Assembly: GCF_001680005.1 (NCBI RefSeq)
Contig: NC_033566.1
Span: 1,550,001 to 1,614,000, forward strand
DNA: 64,000 bases
Source of the DNA: Plasmodium coatneyi
Taxonomy: Eukaryota > Apicomplexa > Aconoidasida > Haemosporida > Plasmodiidae
Direction of reading: 5' to 3'
How positions within the stretch are numbered: position 1 is the stretch's first letter; every line of letters starts with the position of its first letter. The position numbers and the translations under genes are program-made. The notes below the pieces were generated by a model that did not search any database, was not told the DNA's origin, and saw nothing but the letters and a program-made list of their open reading frames with translations. Positions 1 through 9,827 of this stretch are shown piece by piece.

Positions 1-1931
1 ACAACTCGCAGGTCTGCTTCCTGCCCGCTTTCGGACGTCGCGTCTGCATCTGCCTCTACTGCCGATTCTGTTTCCAACTCTGCTCCTCCATCTGCATCTG
101 CGTCTGCCCGGGGGTGCACTTCCGCTTCCTCATCGGTTGTCCCTTTTTCTACCTTCTTCCCAGCCTTCTTTGCTGCCTCTTCTTCATCCAACTCGTCCAC
201 GTCATCGTCACTTTCGTCGTCCTGCCCTTCTGCCTTCGAGGCTCCCCTACGCCCGTGCGATGTGCTGGCCTCCCCGGTATCGTCCCCCCGCCTTAGGTTC
301 TTTCTCCTTCGGCGCCTCCTTGCAACGATAGCCTGGTGAGCATTTTTGCAGATGTTCTTCTGTATGTCGGTGAGCTGCTCTCTAAATTCGGACACGTTGC
401 TGTAGGAGTAGAAGAAGGGGGCGTCCACAATGGAGGAGTTAGTGATTTCATCCTGATTGGTTACATCTGCTGGACTGTCCACTTCTTCCGGGATCGGGTT
501 CGCCCCACTGATCGCTTCGCAGTTGCCCTCCCTGGTGTTCTTCAAACAAATGGAATACACGTCAGCCTCATAGTTCATCTTAATATTTTGGACGATTTTC
601 TCTGCCCCCCTGGCGGTCTTGTTGCTCACATCACCCGTGTTAAAAATGACGAGAATCTTGTGTGCATTAGGTCTTGCCTCATTGCTATTGAGCACATGAT
701 CGTGCATGTAATTTAACGCGCTAGTTAAATTACTGGATGGGCCACCAAAATTGAACCTCCAATATTCTAGGAAGAGGAGAAGTTCGTCTCTGTTTCGAGC
801 TAAGTTGGAAGAGAAGCTAACCCAGTTGTACGTCTCCTTAGAGAAAGTAGTAATAGATATGTTTACCAGCTTTGAACTTAAATTCAAATGACTAATGAGA
901 TTCCTGACTGGCTTCAAAATATACTTGAGCCAAAAGTCTTGGGACATGTTAGAGGAGTCATCTATTAGAAGAGACAGGTCGACCTCTATATCGCAAACGT
1001 CCAGAGAGTGATCACAGCTTGTGTCGAAACATTCTTGGATGATGAGACTCCTCTGATCTGTGCAATTCTTTCCTGTCCTTTTATATTTTCCACCTAAAGT
1101 ATTTTCTACATTTTCGAGGGTATTCCTCTTACTGTAGTGGTAACCCATGTTGCACGTCACGGAGCATTCAGACCACTCAGACCAATCACTGCACTTTGCA
1201 TTCGTCGCAATATCATCGTAGAATTTTTCCAATGTATAAGTCAGAATCAGTTTATGGTAAAATGAATTTTTTAGAACACACCTTAACAACTCGTTTGTGT
1301 TAGGTCCAACCTTATGCAAGTAGTGACAATACGACTTTAGATTCACCTTCGTTATGACGTTTAGGGTAATATTTTTTCTATCCAATAGGTAGTGCACTAA
1401 GTTTAGTTCTGTGTCGTCTCTTGCTGGAATTCCTTCCGTATTAATAAACATGATGATCATTTTTGTGGAGGTGTCTTCAGCGTCGTAGAAGTGTTTCATC
1501 CCTACGTAGCTCAGGGCCTTCAGATGGTTGGAGCTCTGTTGCGATTGTTGAGATTGGGTTTGCATTACCGCTTTGCTGAACCTGTCCAGCGAACCACTTG
1601 TACGGCCCGTTGTTGATGCGTTACCCTTCGCACTTTTATTATCTGCGCGTGCCACTGTCTGCACACTCACACTGTCATACGTCACATATGTTAGGTTCAC
1701 CTTGCGTCCCCCTTCCACCAGCAGGTTCCTTGCCAGCTCCGCTATATTCTCCAAAGCCTTGGAGCGATTCTTCTCTTTGTTCTCCTTAAAGCCCGCATCG
1801 AATAGTATGACTAAATCCAGGTCCCCCTTAGAGGTTACCTTCTCAATCAAACCATTGCCTTCAACTTGGGTGAGATGAAACAGAAAAAACGGGAGGATCC
1901 AGTTGAGGAGGACCCGAAAGATGCGTCTCAT
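1..1931 (-). CDS. TLP: TRAP-like protein (TLP), N-terminal part, cut by window edge
   Basis: Secreted adhesin of the TRAP family. Members span the parasite surface and couple host ligands to the actin motor in motile stages; TLP has been linked to sporozoite tissue traversal. The minus-strand frame is open from an ATG at 1929-1931 to the window edge (about 643 codons). It begins with a hydrophobic signal peptide (MRRIFRVLLNWILPFFLFHL). Next comes a first von Willebrand A-like domain (about residues 38-235, starting at DLDLVILFD). A thrombospondin type-1 repeat follows at about 245-293 (WSEWSECSVTC). A second A-like domain lies at about 309-490 (DLSLLIDDSSN). An acidic Ala/Asp/Glu-rich stretch then runs to the edge. 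The transmembrane segment and cytoplasmic tail expected of the family would lie off the left edge. The A-TSR-A order separates it from TRAP (one A, one TSR) and CTRP (many of each). Both A domains have degenerate metal-binding motifs. Confidence 0.87.
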   Translation of the reverse strand, partial: MRRIFRVLLNWILPFFLFHLTQVEGNGLIEKVTSKGDLDLVILFDAGFKENKEKNRSKALENIAELARNLLVEGGRKVNLTYVTYDSVSVQTVARADNKSAKGNASTTGRTSGSLDRFSKAVMQTQSQQSQQSSNHLKALSYVGMKHFYDAEDTSTKMIIMFINTEGIPARDDTELNLVHYLLDRKNITLNVITKVNLKSYCHYLHKVGPNTNELLRCVLKNSFYHKLILTYTLEKFYDDIATNAKCSDWSEWSECSVTCNMGYHYSKRNTLENVENTLGGKYKRTGKNCTDQRSLIIQECFDTSCDHSLDVCDIEVDLSLLIDDSSNMSQDFWLKYILKPVRNLISHLNLSSKLVNISITTFSKETYNWVSFSSNLARNRDELLLFLEYWRFNFGGPSSNLTSALNYMHDHVLNSNEARPNAHKILVIFNTGDVSNKTARGAEKIVQNIKMNYEADVYSICLKNTREGNCEAISGANPIPEEVDSPADVTNQDEITNSSIVDAPFFYSYSNVSEFREQLTDIQKNICKNAHQAIVARRRRRRKNLRRGDDTGEASTSHGRRGASKAEGQDDESDDDVDELDEEEAAKKAGKKVEKGTTDEEAEVHPRADADADGGAELETESAVEADADATSESGQEADLRV

Positions 1932-4468
1932 CGTGGGTCTTCCTGATTAATCCACCGTCTGCGTCGTCTTCGCAGGAAAAGAAAAAAAAAAAAAAATTAA
2001 CAAATTAACAAATTAACACATTAACACATTAACCACATATCAAAATGGGCTAAACTGCTGCTTAAAGAGGAAAACTTAGTTCCGCAGATCGAAGAAATCG
2101 AACCCAGCTTTGTGATTGCAACGGGTTAGCGAAACGGAGTGTAGGCAGACAGAATGGCTTTCGCCTTCGAACAACGGGAAGCTGCACACCACACAAATCA
2201 ACGCGGGCAGAACAGGACGAAAAGGTTAACAACCCAACGCTTTGACAAGGTTGCCAAGGGGCGAACAAAAAAAAAAGAACAAATAAAACAAAAAAAAAAG
2301 GAAATACTTTCTCCCCTTTTTTGGAAGCCAGATTGGAAATATTCTCCAATTTTCCACTGAGCTGTGGTGAGAGAAAAAAAACAAACTTCTAATTTGTCCA
2401 ATGACGTGGAAGCAGAGGTGGACAGTTCGATGGAGAATCCCCCAGGGAATCAAAAACGCGCATGTAAATGAATAATCACGTGTGTATAGGAACATTCTCG
2501 CGTGGGGTCCACGAGTTGGCCAGGCGAAGGCATATGTACGAAAAATTCAAAGAAGACACTAAATTTTAGCAGCCCCCATTATACTCAACCGTTGTGTGTT
2601 AAAAATAACACGTCCTGAAGAAGGGATTGAGTGAACTCACACACAGCACATGCAGGTCCAAAGTGAAAAGGCCGCTCTTCACTTGTCCAAGCCATGTATT
2701 ATAATTGTGTCTTTGGAGAGAGAACAAATGAGCAAGCAAAAATATAAAATGGGCATATCACCCAGCAGTGAATTAAAAGGTATACTTGCAGTTCTGCAGT
2801 TAACTGCCCAGGAATTTGCGCGTACGTGTATATAGGCACAAAAAAATTGTTGCAGTGTTTAGCAATCCTCCAAGCAAAGAGACAAGTGACAAAAATAGGA
2901 AAAAATTAAAAAACACTTCTCAGCGTAGCGTATATAAAAAGGAAGAACAAAAAAATAAAAAAAAAAAAATGGAAGTCTTCCTCCTCTTGTATGATACAAA
3001 TGTAATGAGGAAGGGAAAAAAAAAAAAAAAAATTTTTTGGCTAGTAGTTGGCGAATTTTCAAGAAGTTGTAGATGGGGATAAAAAAAAAAAAATCAAGTG
3101 TCGTACACACAGCTATGCTATTCACACAGCTCTGTTTTAAGACACTTCAAGAAACGTTTGTTTGATTGTCTTTTCTATTTGAAAGGCGGTGTTGTCAAAA
3201 AAACAGTTGTCAATATGTATGTTGTGTGTTTACAGTGATGAGAATAAAAGGAGAGAAAAAAAAAAAAAAAAAAATTTCTCTGCGAAGGGGAAAGCGAATT
3301 GCACATGATATATCTCACATGACACATTTTGATGAAGTTTTTTTTTTTTTTTCTCCTTTGAAATCCTACGACTGTCTGAGGCTTCTCCCTCCCCTTTGCA
3401 CATGCACTTAGGGAATTGCCAAAAAGGGTTGTGGTGAAGGAGCTTAAAAGAAAAGGCATTCAATCGACGGGAGAGGACATAACTGTTCGCAGGTTGCTGC
3501 ATACATGCTGGCACAAGCCTGCACCACGGCAGTCCTCACTCTCCAACAGGGAGGGGGGGGAAGCCTATATGTGGTCGCAAATGTGTGGCCTCCAATGCGC
3601 ATCATCAAATGTGCATGCGCGAGTGGACAAATTAGGACGCGGGAGAAGTACCATCCGTGAACACACCGTTATATACACATGTGCATATTTTTACACATGC
3701 ACATGCAGGAAGACGTCTGTCACAGAAGCAGACTTTTGCGAGCCGCCAAATATAAGACACTTAAGAGCCATTGGTGGGAGGCAGTGTTGCCATAGGGTAC
3801 ATGAATCGTGAGGGACAAAACGATACCTTTGCGGAAAAATTAAACCAATGCGCGGAATTGCAGGAAAGCGACGGGTGGAGCCACTTTTATGGTGGGCTCT
3901 TATTCAGCCGGTTTACCAGCTAAGCGGTGAAATGTAGCAAAAAATGAAAAAATGAAAAAGCGTAACTCCACAGCTGGCCATTGTCCCGTTTTATAGTAGG
4001 TAAAACATACAAAAAGGTAACCCTTTAAGAAAAAATGACCCCTCCGTTTCGTTCTCCAGCTATTTCCCTCAAATGGGATGTCCAAAATGACCAGATTTGT
4101 TCGTTCAGCCAATTCCACCTGCGTGGGGCCTCCCGCGTGGAAACATTTTCACACAAAAAAAAAAAAAGCATAACAAAATTTTTACGCGCAATTTTTCCAG
4201 ACAAGGGGCATCTGCACGTAGCTTAAAAAAATGGCGTATCGCCAATGGGGGGGAGAGTAGGCTCTACAAACGCTGCGGTTTTCCACTTTTAAAGGGGATG
4301 CCCAATTTGGCGTGCAAACCTCCCCACGGGGTATTATTTTACAAAAAAAGAAAAAAAAAACTGATGGGGGATAACAATGCGTGTATGCAGGTACGAAACA
4401 AATGTTGCGTTAATTCATATGAATGTATAGTAGGGAAGCAGACAAAAGGACTCCGTCCAGGGCAGAGT
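1932..4468. other. Intergenic: upstream of TLP, downstream of the 4469-8191 gene
   Basis: About 2.5 kb with no convincing gene. Short open frames here are broken by A and T homopolymers and show no recognisable domain. It should hold the TLP promoter and 5' leader (right of 1931) and the 3' flank of the next minus-strand gene. A/T runs lie near 1985, 2289, 2960, 3015, 3083, 3258, 3342 and 4157. TGCATG-type hexamers occur at 2649-2654 and 3612-3707 (listed separately). Confidence 0.6.
3612..3707. promoter_or_regulatory. Cluster of TGCATG-type hexamers upstream of TLP
   Basis: Three copies of TGCATG or its complement CATGCA lie within 96 bases: 3612-3617, 3696-3701 and 3702-3707. A further copy is at 2649-2654, about 720 bases from the TLP start codon. 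TGCATG is the core known to be bound by the sporozoite regulator AP2-Sp. TLP is a sporozoite-stage protein, so the association is plausible. The main cluster is about 1.7 kb upstream, and such hexamers also occur by chance. Confidence 0.3.
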
Positions 4469-7400
4469 TCACCTCCTCCTCGAAACGACGAACGCGTCTT
4501 TAACGAGTTTATTCCCTTGGATGGAAAAATTACTCATCTGTTGGGAAAAAAAGTCCAAAATTTTGTCCCGTTTGTTCAGGCATTTCCCGTAAAATATGAC
4601 CACGTCGGTAATATCCCAAAAGGAATTTTCACATACGGTTATTTTATTTTGCTTAAAAAATGATATCACCTTTTGACTTCGTAAAAAGGGGAGGGTAAGA
4701 AGGAACTTTAAGTTGATTAAGTCTGGAAACAATTTCCTATAATCGATGAAGAGCGTGACTTTACACTGGCTGCTAAATTCCCCAAATGGACGTATCCTCT
4801 GCACAAATTGCTCCTCATTTAAGTTAAAAATGATCATCTCACCTTGGTAGGTAATGAACATATCAGCAGGAGCGATTAAATTATTCTCTAACACATCCAT
4901 TGGGGCATCACAACGATGGATGTAGTTGTTCAGAAGGGAGTTCACAAAAATGCCATACTTTGTTACCATTCTTTCGTTTGTGCAAAGTAATCTTTGGAAC
5001 GTTTCGACGTCATTCATGAGGAGAAATGTCTTCGCACCGATTAGGAAATTTACCTTGCTCATTTTGTGTACCTTCAAGTAGGATTGCCATGCGAGGTAAA
5101 AATGCAGATATATGAATTCGTCCTGTAGGAATGGCTCAGCGGGGTTATTCTCAACCAAATTGGTGTTCCACGTCGATCCGTGCTTGTATAGATGCATCAT
5201 CAACGAGTAAAAAATTAGTGTGTACTCCTTTTGACTTATGCGTGTGTATATTTTTTCTGCTAAAAATTGCTTAAAAATGGTACTACTTAAAAATTTGCTC
5301 AGACTCTCCTCGTGAAAGAATTTGCTGCTTTCCATTTTTTGTAAAATCTCCTCCATTACTCCTTCGCTCCCGTTGGAGGTACCACCCGTGTTCCCCCTGG
5401 AAATCGCTCCTCCTTCGTATTTCCTAATCAGGTGGTTAAATATGTGCAGCGGGTCACGATAGAAGAGGACGTGCTTCATGAGCTGTCTGGAGCATGTCAC
5501 CCCGGTTGGCAGGCGCAAAGAACTGTCTACACAGAAACATGCGTTGCAGTAAATGTAGAGAATTTTTTGGCACATCTCCTGTTCCTCCTGATCAGTGCAT
5601 TGGTTCTTCACGTTGGAATGATTTCCCCTTTTCAATTTATCCCTGCAGAAATTTTTCCGAAATGCTGCGCTGCCCATAATGTGTCGAAAGAGCTGAATAA
5701 TCTCTTCGTGCAAATTGAAATAATTCAAAGTAACAAAGAGGAAAAAAATCTGCTTCAAATTTAGGACTAAAATGGGTCTCTTAAAAATGTCCAAGGGGGA
5801 GAAGTCTCCTTCCGTTTCGCTACGCGGGGGGAGTAGGCATTTCATCAGCTTCTTTATATGTGCCTTATCGTAGCAACTGGTTATTTGTTTGTAAATATTG
5901 TGCACTGCGTCGTACGCTGCGATGGTGCGTGCCAAGGGTGGATCTCCCCTGTTGGTCGTCGTCCTGTCGTAAGGCTCTCGTTGTGTCTTCCTTTGACTGC
6001 CCTCTCCATTCGTACCACCTTGGAGGATCTCCCCCCCGATGGCTTCCCTTACCCATGGCTGCAAATTCTTTAGCGTGTATTGACTTCCCAACAAGAGGTG
6101 TTTCCCCATCTGGTCATTGCTACTTTCCTTCAGTACTTCCAGAAGCATGAAGAAAAGACGCGGGTTAACTCTACACAACGGTAGGATGTGCTTGGCGCAC
6201 ATTTCCATCTCCTCTGTAACTTCTCTCCCCCCATGGTAGGACTTTTCCACTAAGTCAGTAAAATAATTCTCCAAAAATCGGGTCAACTCCTCGAACGTGT
6301 AGTTATACAACAGAATTGTCTCACCTGTGTGTTCACACTGGATTGATAGAATCGACTTATACAGGAGAATTATTTTTAGAAGGAGGCGTTCCCTTTGTGC
6401 AGGTAGGGCTGCTTCTTTTTTCAAAAATGTGGATTTTATTGCCCTCCCTTCTTCCGTCATTCTCTTCCCTAACGACTCCTTATTATCCCACGAGTTGGAA
6501 AAATGATTGGGGGAGTTTCTATTTACCAGGTTAACATGATCGAGGTTTAGCTCAAGTAGAAAGGTGTACTGAAGAAGGAGAAGAAGGGAGTACTGCTTGA
6601 GGGTGTCCCCCCCGTGGATGTCCCCCTGGAGGTAAGTCACCAGCTGACTGTTCAGGCGATTTCCCCCACAGGTTGCCAGGGAATGCGTTTTGTCCCTAAA
6701 AATATCATCGTCGTGTATGGTAACGCGGTTTACTAGGGGATGGTTTTCTCCCTCGTGTTCATCTCCCATCCTGTGGATTCCCCTCACGTAGAGCTTCCTC
6801 TTCGAGTAGTATGCCTTCATGAGTGTAGACACGGTGATGAGGAAGTAGTGCCATTTCTTATCGTGGGGGATGTTTTCCTTTTCTGAGTAGTACAGACAAA
6901 ATTGCTTTAGGAACAGCTCGGGGAAGTAGTAATTCCTCTTTTCCGTAAGGGAGTCTAGCAAATTTGCGTAAATTAGGAAGGTCACCTCGGCGTGGGGTGC
7001 ACCCCTCCTGCTGGATCCCCCCAGGAAGAACCTCTCCTTCATGTAAGTTTCCACATAGTTGCACGCGTTAACGGGGAGGAAGCTCCACTTGAATGTGTCC
7101 CCGCAATTGCTCCCCCCCGCTGGTGTGCGTAGAACCGCGTGGTAGGTCAAATGGGGGATCAAAAGGTACCTCTTCAGGAGACTCCTCTCCTCCAACGTGT
7201 TGACAAAATTAATGACAAATAAATTGTTTTCATTTTTCAGACTAAAAATGTATTTTTTGAAAAAGTGAAGCACAAATCTATGCTGCGCGTGTCGATGGAA
7301 AAAACACAAAATGGCTAGTCGATCCATAAAATCGTAAAAAGAAATGTTTCTTTTTATTTTTCTAAAAACTCTGTAAACATTTTTTTCGCTTTTTATGCTG

Positions 7401-8191
7401 ACAAAAATGATGTTAAATTTTTTTTTCATTTTTAAGTAAGCATCGACAATTTTGTTGTGAGATGGCCAGGGGGAGGTGTTTGTTCGTTTTGGTCTTTCCT
7501 CCTCCGTCCTACATGGTTCAATGTTTACCTCGTTTTGCTTCTTCCTCTTTGCACATTTTTTTATGACCCTCGCATGGTCGGCAATAAATTTGTATGCGTT
7601 ATCTTCAATGGTGTTAATCAGTTGGAGGTTTGTTTCACTTGTCTTTCCTTCAACACGGTTGGTGGTACGCTCACGTAGGTACCTCAAGGTCAGGTGAAAT
7701 AAAACGTTTTCCTTAACTGGCAGATCATTTGCGCTGAACTTTTCGAGGACGTACCTTAAGTAGGCGTTAGACACATCTGGCAAGAACTGCATGCATAGGA
7801 TGTTGTTCAATTTGGTGCAGTTGAAATGGCGTTGTGTCATTTCTTTCCTCAGGGAAAGGATCACTTTTTTCCGGTTGCTGCTGATCGGGGAGAGGAAGGC
7901 CATTCCCCCGTTGTCCTCCGTACGGTGTTCTCCATGCTCAGCAAAGTAGGTAGTCACTCCAACAGGAACACCCACTATGGGAGACTCCAATCTGCTTACA
8001 ACAGCTGCACCGCAGGAACTGGTGACGTTGCTTTTCCAATTCTTAGAAACTTTCTTTTCGTACTTGCGGGGCGAACGCCTAATGAACAGACTTCCCTTGT
8101 GCAAGCAGTACTGTAGATGTTCCGTGGACAGGGCTGCACTCGTGGCCGCTCCGCATACGCCAAGTGTTGCGAAGAGGAGACAAACACGCAT
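4469..8191 (-). CDS. Conserved large protein with bipartite organelle-type leader
   Basis: Intronless frame of 1240 residues; family not recognised with certainty. I start at the ATG at 8189-8191. The same frame extends upstream only to non-ATG codons, and this Met opens a secretory-type signal (MRVCLLFATLGVCGAATSAA). A basic stretch rich in Arg/Lys/Ser follows (KGSLFIRRSPRKYEKKVSKN). A signal peptide plus basic transit region is the standard pattern for apicoplast import, but a mitochondrial leader is not excluded. The body is mainly hydrophobic-patterned helices with many Phe/Leu/Lys residues, resembling organellar helical-repeat RNA-binding proteins. The C-terminal 100 residues (VTLFIDYRKLFPDLINL ... 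KITVCENSFWDI) faintly resemble a RAP domain, but the usual key residues are not clear. Function is left open; organelle RNA metabolism is inference only. It is divergent from the THOC7-like gene. Confidence 0.72.
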   Translation of the reverse strand: MRVCLLFATLGVCGAATSAALSTEHLQYCLHKGSLFIRRSPRKYEKKVSKNWKSNVTSSCGAAVVSRLESPIVGVPVGVTTYFAEHGEHRTEDNGGMAFLSPISSNRKKVILSLRKEMTQRHFNCTKLNNILCMQFLPDVSNAYLRYVLEKFSANDLPVKENVLFHLTLRYLRERTTNRVEGKTSETNLQLINTIEDNAYKFIADHARVIKKCAKRKKQNEVNIEPCRTEEERPKRTNTSPWPSHNKIVDAYLKMKKKFNIIFVSIKSEKNVYRVFRKIKRNISFYDFMDRLAILCFFHRHAQHRFVLHFFKKYIFSLKNENNLFVINFVNTLEERSLLKRYLLIPHLTYHAVLRTPAGGSNCGDTFKWSFLPVNACNYVETYMKERFFLGGSSRRGAPHAEVTFLIYANLLDSLTEKRNYYFPELFLKQFCLYYSEKENIPHDKKWHYFLITVSTLMKAYYSKRKLYVRGIHRMGDEHEGENHPLVNRVTIHDDDIFRDKTHSLATCGGNRLNSQLVTYLQGDIHGGDTLKQYSLLLLLQYTFLLELNLDHVNLVNRNSPNHFSNSWDNKESLGKRMTEEGRAIKSTFLKKEAALPAQRERLLLKIILLYKSILSIQCEHTGETILLYNYTFEELTRFLENYFTDLVEKSYHGGREVTEEMEMCAKHILPLCRVNPRLFFMLLEVLKESSNDQMGKHLLLGSQYTLKNLQPWVREAIGGEILQGGTNGEGSQRKTQREPYDRTTTNRGDPPLARTIAAYDAVHNIYKQITSCYDKAHIKKLMKCLLPPRSETEGDFSPLDIFKRPILVLNLKQIFFLFVTLNYFNLHEEIIQLFRHIMGSAAFRKNFCRDKLKRGNHSNVKNQCTDQEEQEMCQKILYIYCNACFCVDSSLRLPTGVTCSRQLMKHVLFYRDPLHIFNHLIRKYEGGAISRGNTGGTSNGSEGVMEEILQKMESSKFFHEESLSKFLSSTIFKQFLAEKIYTRISQKEYTLIFYSLMMHLYKHGSTWNTNLVENNPAEPFLQDEFIYLHFYLAWQSYLKVHKMSKVNFLIGAKTFLLMNDVETFQRLLCTNERMVTKYGIFVNSLLNNYIHRCDAPMDVLENNLIAPADMFITYQGEMIIFNLNEEQFVQRIRPFGEFSSQCKVTLFIDYRKLFPDLINLKFLLTLPFLRSQKVISFFKQNKITVCENSFWDITDVVIFYGKCLNKRDKILDFFSQQMSNFSIQGNKLVKDAFVVSRRR

Positions 8192-8994
8192 ATCCGAGCT
8201 GGGGGTTGGCGTTCCAGCGGGGGCGCCTCTTTTGGGGGGAAGTTCCCCTCCAAAGTGCAGCACCTCAGTGTTCCGTTGTTATTTCCCCGTTGCTATTTGC
8301 CCTTCACTCTTCCCCCGTTCGTGAGGAAGCCCACTCGGTGGACGCACAACACGTTCGTGTCATGTAGAGTGTTAAGGAAAAAACTGCCTCATCGAGGAAT
8401 GCATATATTTGTTTGGCCAATTAGTTCTTTTTCACCTTTCCTTTCAGTTTTCCTTTTTCGTGCCAGGGTATGTGTACATCTTCGTATCTTCCCCTTTGTC
8501 AATCCGTTGAGGCATGCAAAAAAAAAAAAAAAAAAAAAAAAAGGAAGCGTGAAGTGCCTAAGGTAACCATATATTATCGTCACCGCTATTTTGGCAGGGG
8601 GAAAATAAACAAATTTTTGTGAGTCCCTCTTTTGCATTTTTTCAGCATCTATTTTTTTTTTTTTTTTTTTTTTTTTCCAGATTGCTTTTCCAAAGTTTTG
8701 TGCCATTTGTGGGAAGAGAGGCAAAGGGGAACACAACATGGAACCACTGGAACGCGACACAGTCACCCATCAGGAGAAGCAACCTCTGCTGTGAAGTCAA
8801 CCTGGTGACGTACTTCCCCCATCTACGGGTTATCCATTTGGCGAAAAACGTTCATAGCATTGCTAACATTTAGGAAAATGCGTGTTCCCTCCGTGGAGTT
8901 TCATTCGCATTTTTTTTCTCTCCCAATTTAAAAAAGGGGAAACCATAGCAACGCGCTACTACTACTACTACTACCACCCCTCCTGCTACTCACA
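8192..8994. other. Divergent intergenic region (leader protein / THOC7-like)
   Basis: About 800 bases between two genes that point away from each other, so it should hold both promoters. It contains an A run near 8519-8542, a T run near 8652-8677 and a short CTA trinucleotide repeat near 8959-8973 just ahead of the THOC7-like ATG. No gene seen. Confidence 0.5.
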
Positions 8995-9597
8995 ATGGAG
9001 GACGCCTTTGCAGGGTCATGCGTGCAGAGCCTGTTCGAGCCCAAGGCGGACCTCTCCCTCTGTGTGAACAAGTCAATCAAGCTGTTCGTGAAGGAAGCCC
9101 CCATAGCGCCGGCCGATTCGGCAGACGGGGAAAACACAACTAACGCAATGAAAGAGCAAAGAGAAAGCCTGCTGAGCGAAAATCTGTCTCTCCTAAACGG
9201 ATACGCCTACTTCAACCGAATAGGAAGCAACATAAATTTACTACACACAGAACTGCATGGAATTAGGAGGGACTTCCTTTTTCAAAACAAACAAACAAAA
9301 AAAAATATAAAAAAGCTCAAAATCGTGCGGAAGGAAAATAAAATATACCAGAGACTACTGCAAGAAATAAAAAAGGATCGAAGGAGGAAAGAGACTTATG
9401 AACTCTTATGCACAGAAATTCAAAAATTAGAAGAAGTAAATTACCTGAACAAAAAACAAGAGATGGAGAAGAGAGACATTGAAGACTTGCAGCAAAAAAT
9501 GAAGGACATTGAAAACACCATTCGGGTGAATGATGAGAATATTCAACGGACCATTCGGCAGATTAGTGACATCGTCTCGGCGAATTTGGAGCCCTAA
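8995..9597 (+). CDS. THO complex subunit 7-like coiled-coil protein
   Basis: Single-exon protein of 200 residues. From about residue 95 to the C-terminus it is a continuous charged coiled coil. Its core reads KIVRKENKIYQRLLQEIKKD, then RRRKETYELLCTEIQKLEEV. That spacing (R-K-N-x-x-Y-x-x-L-x-x-x-I, then R-x-E-T and paired Leu) matches the THOC7/Mft1 family, which THO uses to package nascent mRNA for export in the nucleus. Length also suits THOC7 (about 200 residues). The N-terminal third (residues 1-60) is less structured. It is convergent with NDC80, whose stop lies about 230 bases downstream. The link to mRNA export is supported only by this motif; a generic coiled-coil protein is the alternative. 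Confidence 0.6.
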   Translation: MEDAFAGSCVQSLFEPKADLSLCVNKSIKLFVKEAPIAPADSADGENTTNAMKEQRESLLSENLSLLNGYAYFNRIGSNINLLHTELHGIRRDFLFQNKQTKKNIKKLKIVRKENKIYQRLLQEIKKDRRRKETYELLCTEIQKLEEVNYLNKKQEMEKRDIEDLQQKMKDIENTIRVNDENIQRTIRQISDIVSANLEP

Positions 9598-9651
9598 GGG
9601 GAGAAGAACCACCATGCGATTCGTAACAGTCGGCAGTGCGTCATCCGTGCC

Positions 9652-9708
9652 ATGTCGTCTGTGTCATCCCTGCCATTTGTGCCATTTGTGCCATTTGTGC
9701 CATCCCCT
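9652..9708. repeat. Short 9-bp tandem repeat downstream of the THOC7-like gene
   Basis: An imperfect tandem of the unit TTTGTGCCA/TGTGTCATC (about 5-6 copies) sits 55 bases after the THOC7-like stop codon, in the convergent space with NDC80. It lies in untranslated sequence and is probably a length-variable minisatellite. Confidence 0.7.
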
Positions 9709-9827
9709 GCTTCACTCCTTTTGGGTGATGAAAACGCACCCCCTCATCTCTTGGGGGCCTCCTCTGCCCACCTTTTTTAACCCCCCCAATTATGCACATG
9801 TGTGTTTGCCCCTGCGTGCTTTTCCAC

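Noticed and set aside
4097..4663. 188-residue plus-strand frame
   Set aside because: Overlaps the 3' end of the large minus-strand gene and spans A runs; no recognisable domain.
4469..8263. Start of the large minus-strand protein at 8263
   Set aside because: The codon at 8261-8263 is GTG, not ATG; the ATG at 8191 directly precedes a good signal peptide.
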